From positions 1 through 64,000 of the forward strand of contig NZ_FXXQ01000005.1 of NCBI RefSeq assembly GCF_900184815.1: a DNA stretch of 64,000 bases, given 5' to 3'. This document shows positions 62,162 through 64,000 of this stretch, one piece after another; positions within the stretch are counted from its first letter, which is position 1; each line of letters begins with the position of its first letter. Position numbers and translations under genes: made by a program. Source of the stretch: Boseongicola aestuarii (GTDB lineage Bacteria; Pseudomonadota; Alphaproteobacteria; Rhodobacterales; Rhodobacteraceae). A model generated the notes under the pieces. The model was not told where the DNA came from. It did no database searches and worked only from the letters and a program-made list of their open reading frames with translations.

Positions 62162-63088
62162 TTAGAACTGATAGCGGCGCATGCGCGACTGGATGCCAAA
62201 AAGGTAGATGCACACGCCGATCAGAATGATCGCGAACATGGCCGAGGCAATTGCCGACCCCATGTGCGGATCACCCAGTTGAAGCTGGAAGCCAAAGAAC
62301 GTCCGATACATGAAGGTGCCCAGAATGTCGGTTGAGAAATCTGGCCCCGCCAGCGCGCCTTGCGCGGCATAGATCAGGTCGAACGCGTTGAAGTTCGCCA
62401 CAAATGTCAGGATCGAGATGATCCCGATCGACGGCAGGATGAGCGGCAGCTTGATCTTCCAGAAGGCTGACATGCCGGTGATGCCTTCAACTTCAGCGGC
62501 TTCGAGAATTTCGTCGGGGATCGACAGCAACGCGGCATAGATCAGCATCATCGGGATGCCGACGAACTGCCAGACAGAGACAAGTGACAGTGTGGTCAAA
62601 GCGTATTCCTGTTTGCCAAGCCACGGTGCGTAGAGGGATTTCAGCCCGACCGCGTCCAGCATCCCCGGCGCAATGCCCCAGATCGGCGACAGGATCAGTT
62701 TCCAGGCAAACCCGACGATGACAAAAGACAGGATGGTCGGAATGAAGATGGCCGAGCGGTAAAAAGCAGCATACCGCAATCGCGGATGGCTGAGGATCGC
62801 CGCAAGGGCAATGCCGATGGGGTTTTGCACCAGCATGTGAATGACGAAGAACCAGAAATTGTTGCCAAGCGCGTTCCAGAACTGATCCGACCAGACGGCA
62901 TCGCCAAACAACGCGCGGAAGTTCTGCAGGCCGACGAAGACCCTTTCCTGATCGATTTCGGTAAACAAAGCCAGGCGCAAAGTGGCGAACAGCGGGAAGA
63001 TCATGATTGCCGAGTAGACGAGGACGGCAGGCGCGAGAAAAATCACGATATGCCACCTGAACTTCGGCTTATTCTGATGTTTTGTCAT
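62162..63088 (-). CDS. ABC sugar transporter permease (MalF/UgpA type)
   Basis: The 308-residue protein has an N-terminal helix (VIFLAPAVLVYSAIMIFPLF) and five further helices. The EAA loop ILEAAEVEGITGMSAFWKIK-LPLILPS contacts the ATPase. It is the first permease after the solute-binding protein gene, separated from it by 113 bases with a hairpin. Confidence 0.93.
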   Translation of the reverse strand: MTKHQNKPKFRWHIVIFLAPAVLVYSAIMIFPLFATLRLALFTEIDQERVFVGLQNFRALFGDAVWSDQFWNALGNNFWFFVIHMLVQNPIGIALAAILSHPRLRYAAFYRSAIFIPTILSFVIVGFAWKLILSPIWGIAPGMLDAVGLKSLYAPWLGKQEYALTTLSLVSVWQFVGIPMMLIYAALLSIPDEILEAAEVEGITGMSAFWKIKLPLILPSIGIISILTFVANFNAFDLIYAAQGALAGPDFSTDILGTFMYRTFFGFQLQLGDPHMGSAIASAMFAIILIGVCIYLFGIQSRMRRYQF

Positions 63089-63155
63089 AAGATTATCCTG
63101 CCGTTTTTGCGGAGCACATAGCGAAGCAATGGTTGCGGAAAACGATCCGGGCAGA

Positions 63156-63185
63156 CTGCGCCGATGGCCGAAACCCCCGGCGCAG
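63156..63185 (-). promoter_or_regulatory. Hairpin between solute-binding protein and permease genes
   Basis: CTGCGCCG (63156-63163) and CGGCGCAG (63178-63185) form a perfect 8-bp stem with a 14-base loop, 16 bases after the binding-protein stop. There is no T run. Such hairpins commonly shield the upstream message or attenuate transcription, giving more binding protein than permease. Confidence 0.6.
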
Positions 63186-63201
63186 TGCTGTCACGAAGGG
63201 C

Positions 63202-64000
63202 TTATTGCTGAGGCTCGTACCAGCTTGCCAGACCCGCTTGCAGACGCGCGCCTGCATCTTCCGGGCTTTCCTCGCCTTTGATCACGGCCACGGACGCATT
63301 CCATGTGTCGTTTTCAAGGTTAGGCGTGCCGCGCGACAGAACCTGATAGGTCGACCGGATCGTGCTCTCGCACTCATCGCGCCAAGAGATGAACTCCTGC
63401 GCCAACGGGTCTTCCAGAGTGACCGGAGCGTCGGACAGCGGGAAGAAGCCCGGCAGAGAGTTGGCGAAAATCGTCGCGAATTCCGACGATCCCACCCAGT
63501 TGAGGAAGGTCGTCGCGGCCTCGGGGTTGGGAGTTGCTGCATTCATCCCGATTCCGATGTCGGTGTGGTCCGAGATATAGCAGGTATCGCCCGCGTTCTG
63601 GACCGGCGGATAGAAAGCACCCATCTCGAAATCGGCAAGATTGTTGAAGCCTGAGATTTCCCAAGAACCGGTCGGATAGATTGCCGCGCGGCCAAGAGTA
63701 AAGATGTTCTGGCTATCGGGATAGGTCTGCGCCTCATAGCCGTCGCCCAGGTAATCGCCCCACTTCGCCAACTGACGGAACGGTGCAACCCAAGGCTCAT
63801 CCGTCAGGGATTGCTCACCCGCCAGAAGCGCCAACCGGCCTTCTTCGCCCTTCCAGTAATTCGGCCCGATGTTGTTATATCCCATCGTCGCGGCTTCCCA
63901 CTGGTCGTTGGTGCCCATCGCCATTGGAATATATGAGCCATCCGCCTTGATCGCGTCCAGCGCCGCAAAGAACTCGGCTTCTGTCTTTGGTTCCTCGAGA
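63202..64000 (-). CDS. ABC transporter extracellular sugar-binding protein, partial at the right edge
   Basis: The C-terminal 266 codons of a solute-binding protein are present; the frame is open to the edge with no start required. It shows PKTEAEFFAALDAIKADGSY, PMAMGTNDQWEAATMGYN, LGRAAIYPTGSWEISGFNN, and IGIGMNAATPNPEAATTFLN with WVGSSEFATIFANSLPGFFP. This is the family 1 (MalE/UgpB-like) binding-protein pattern, and the many aromatic residues suit sugar binding. It is the first visible gene of the importer operon. Confidence 0.92.
   Translation of the reverse strand, partial: LEEPKTEAEFFAALDAIKADGSYIPMAMGTNDQWEAATMGYNNIGPNYWKGEEGRLALLAGEQSLTDEPWVAPFRQLAKWGDYLGDGYEAQTYPDSQNIFTLGRAAIYPTGSWEISGFNNLADFEMGAFYPPVQNAGDTCYISDHTDIGIGMNAATPNPEAATTFLNWVGSSEFATIFANSLPGFFPLSDAPVTLEDPLAQEFISWRDECESTIRSTYQVLSRGTPNLENDTWNASVAVIKGEESPEDAGARLQAGLASWYEPQQ

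Noticed and set aside
1-64000. CRISPR array
   Set aside because: No regularly spaced short repeats of 24-40 bases with unique spacers were seen; the repeats present are paired att, operator or protein-coding repeats.

Overview
The window looks like an alphaproteobacterial chromosome of the Rhodobacteraceae (marine Roseobacter type). I infer this from the protein families present (DUF5801 and serralysin-type RTX proteins, UPF0314, a monomeric isocitrate dehydrogenase) and from the GC-rich codon use outside the accessory stretches. No species assignment is attempted.

Layout. (1) 1-8.3 kb: two divergently transcribed, very acidic repeat proteins of the type I secretion kind. One is a DUF5801-repeat protein that runs off the left edge; the other is an unusual serralysin-like metalloprotease. 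They are followed by a MAPEG protein, an ABM-like protein, and a relic in which a piece of an XRE-type regulator is fused to a piece of a tyrosine integrase. (2) 8.3-25.9 kb: an exopolysaccharide/capsule locus. A NusG/RfaH-like antiterminator and a WecA-type initiating transferase face a wza-wzb-wzc export module with an outer-membrane barrel protein. A visibly AT-richer variable core follows (damaged methyltransferase, membrane protein, Wzy-like polymerase, acetyltransferase, GT2, GT11 fucosyltransferase-like). The block closes with gmd-fcl-manC-manB for GDP-L-fucose. Together these predict a fucose-containing polysaccharide. (3) 25.9-31.2 kb: a mobile patchwork with an integrase, two XRE-like regulators, a VanZ-like protein, a frameshifted phage-type gene pair, a parDE toxin-antitoxin module between 25-bp direct repeats, and a second integrase. 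(4) 31.25-40.75 kb: a complete integrated element in tRNA-Cys. The 17-bp 3' end of the tRNA is repeated at 40733-40749. Its integrase starts 79 bp after the tRNA, and clustered GGACATTAC-type sites lie at both ends. It carries a periplasmic rhodanese, an XRE regulator, a serine resolvase, a methyltransferase/HxlR pair, and an operon of two small proteins plus an SF2 helicase. (5) 40.75-48.12 kb: a segment that ends in a second, diverged copy of the same attachment end, suggesting tandem integration. It carries UPF0314, YiaAB and PspA genes, a lipase-like hydrolase, and a compact operon of DgkA, a small protein, TauE, an enolase-superfamily enzyme and a nucleotidyltransferase. (6) 48.3-64 kb: more ordinary chromosome, with icd, a nucleotide-sugar epimerase, an FAH-family hydrolase, an RND efflux pair with a divergent TetR regulator, a Rieske-glutamate-synthase-like fusion, and a sugar ABC transporter operon containing a Gfo/Idh/MocA dehydrogenase and running off the right edge.

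The most distinctive signals are the tRNA-Cys element with its tandem attachment ends, the helicase/zinc-protein operon inside it, and several well-formed operator arrays. Those arrays are three TGAACNNTGTTCA palindromes before pspA, paired GTTCT...GAACATA sites before an XRE gene, and paired 17-bp sites between the RND pump and its TetR gene.
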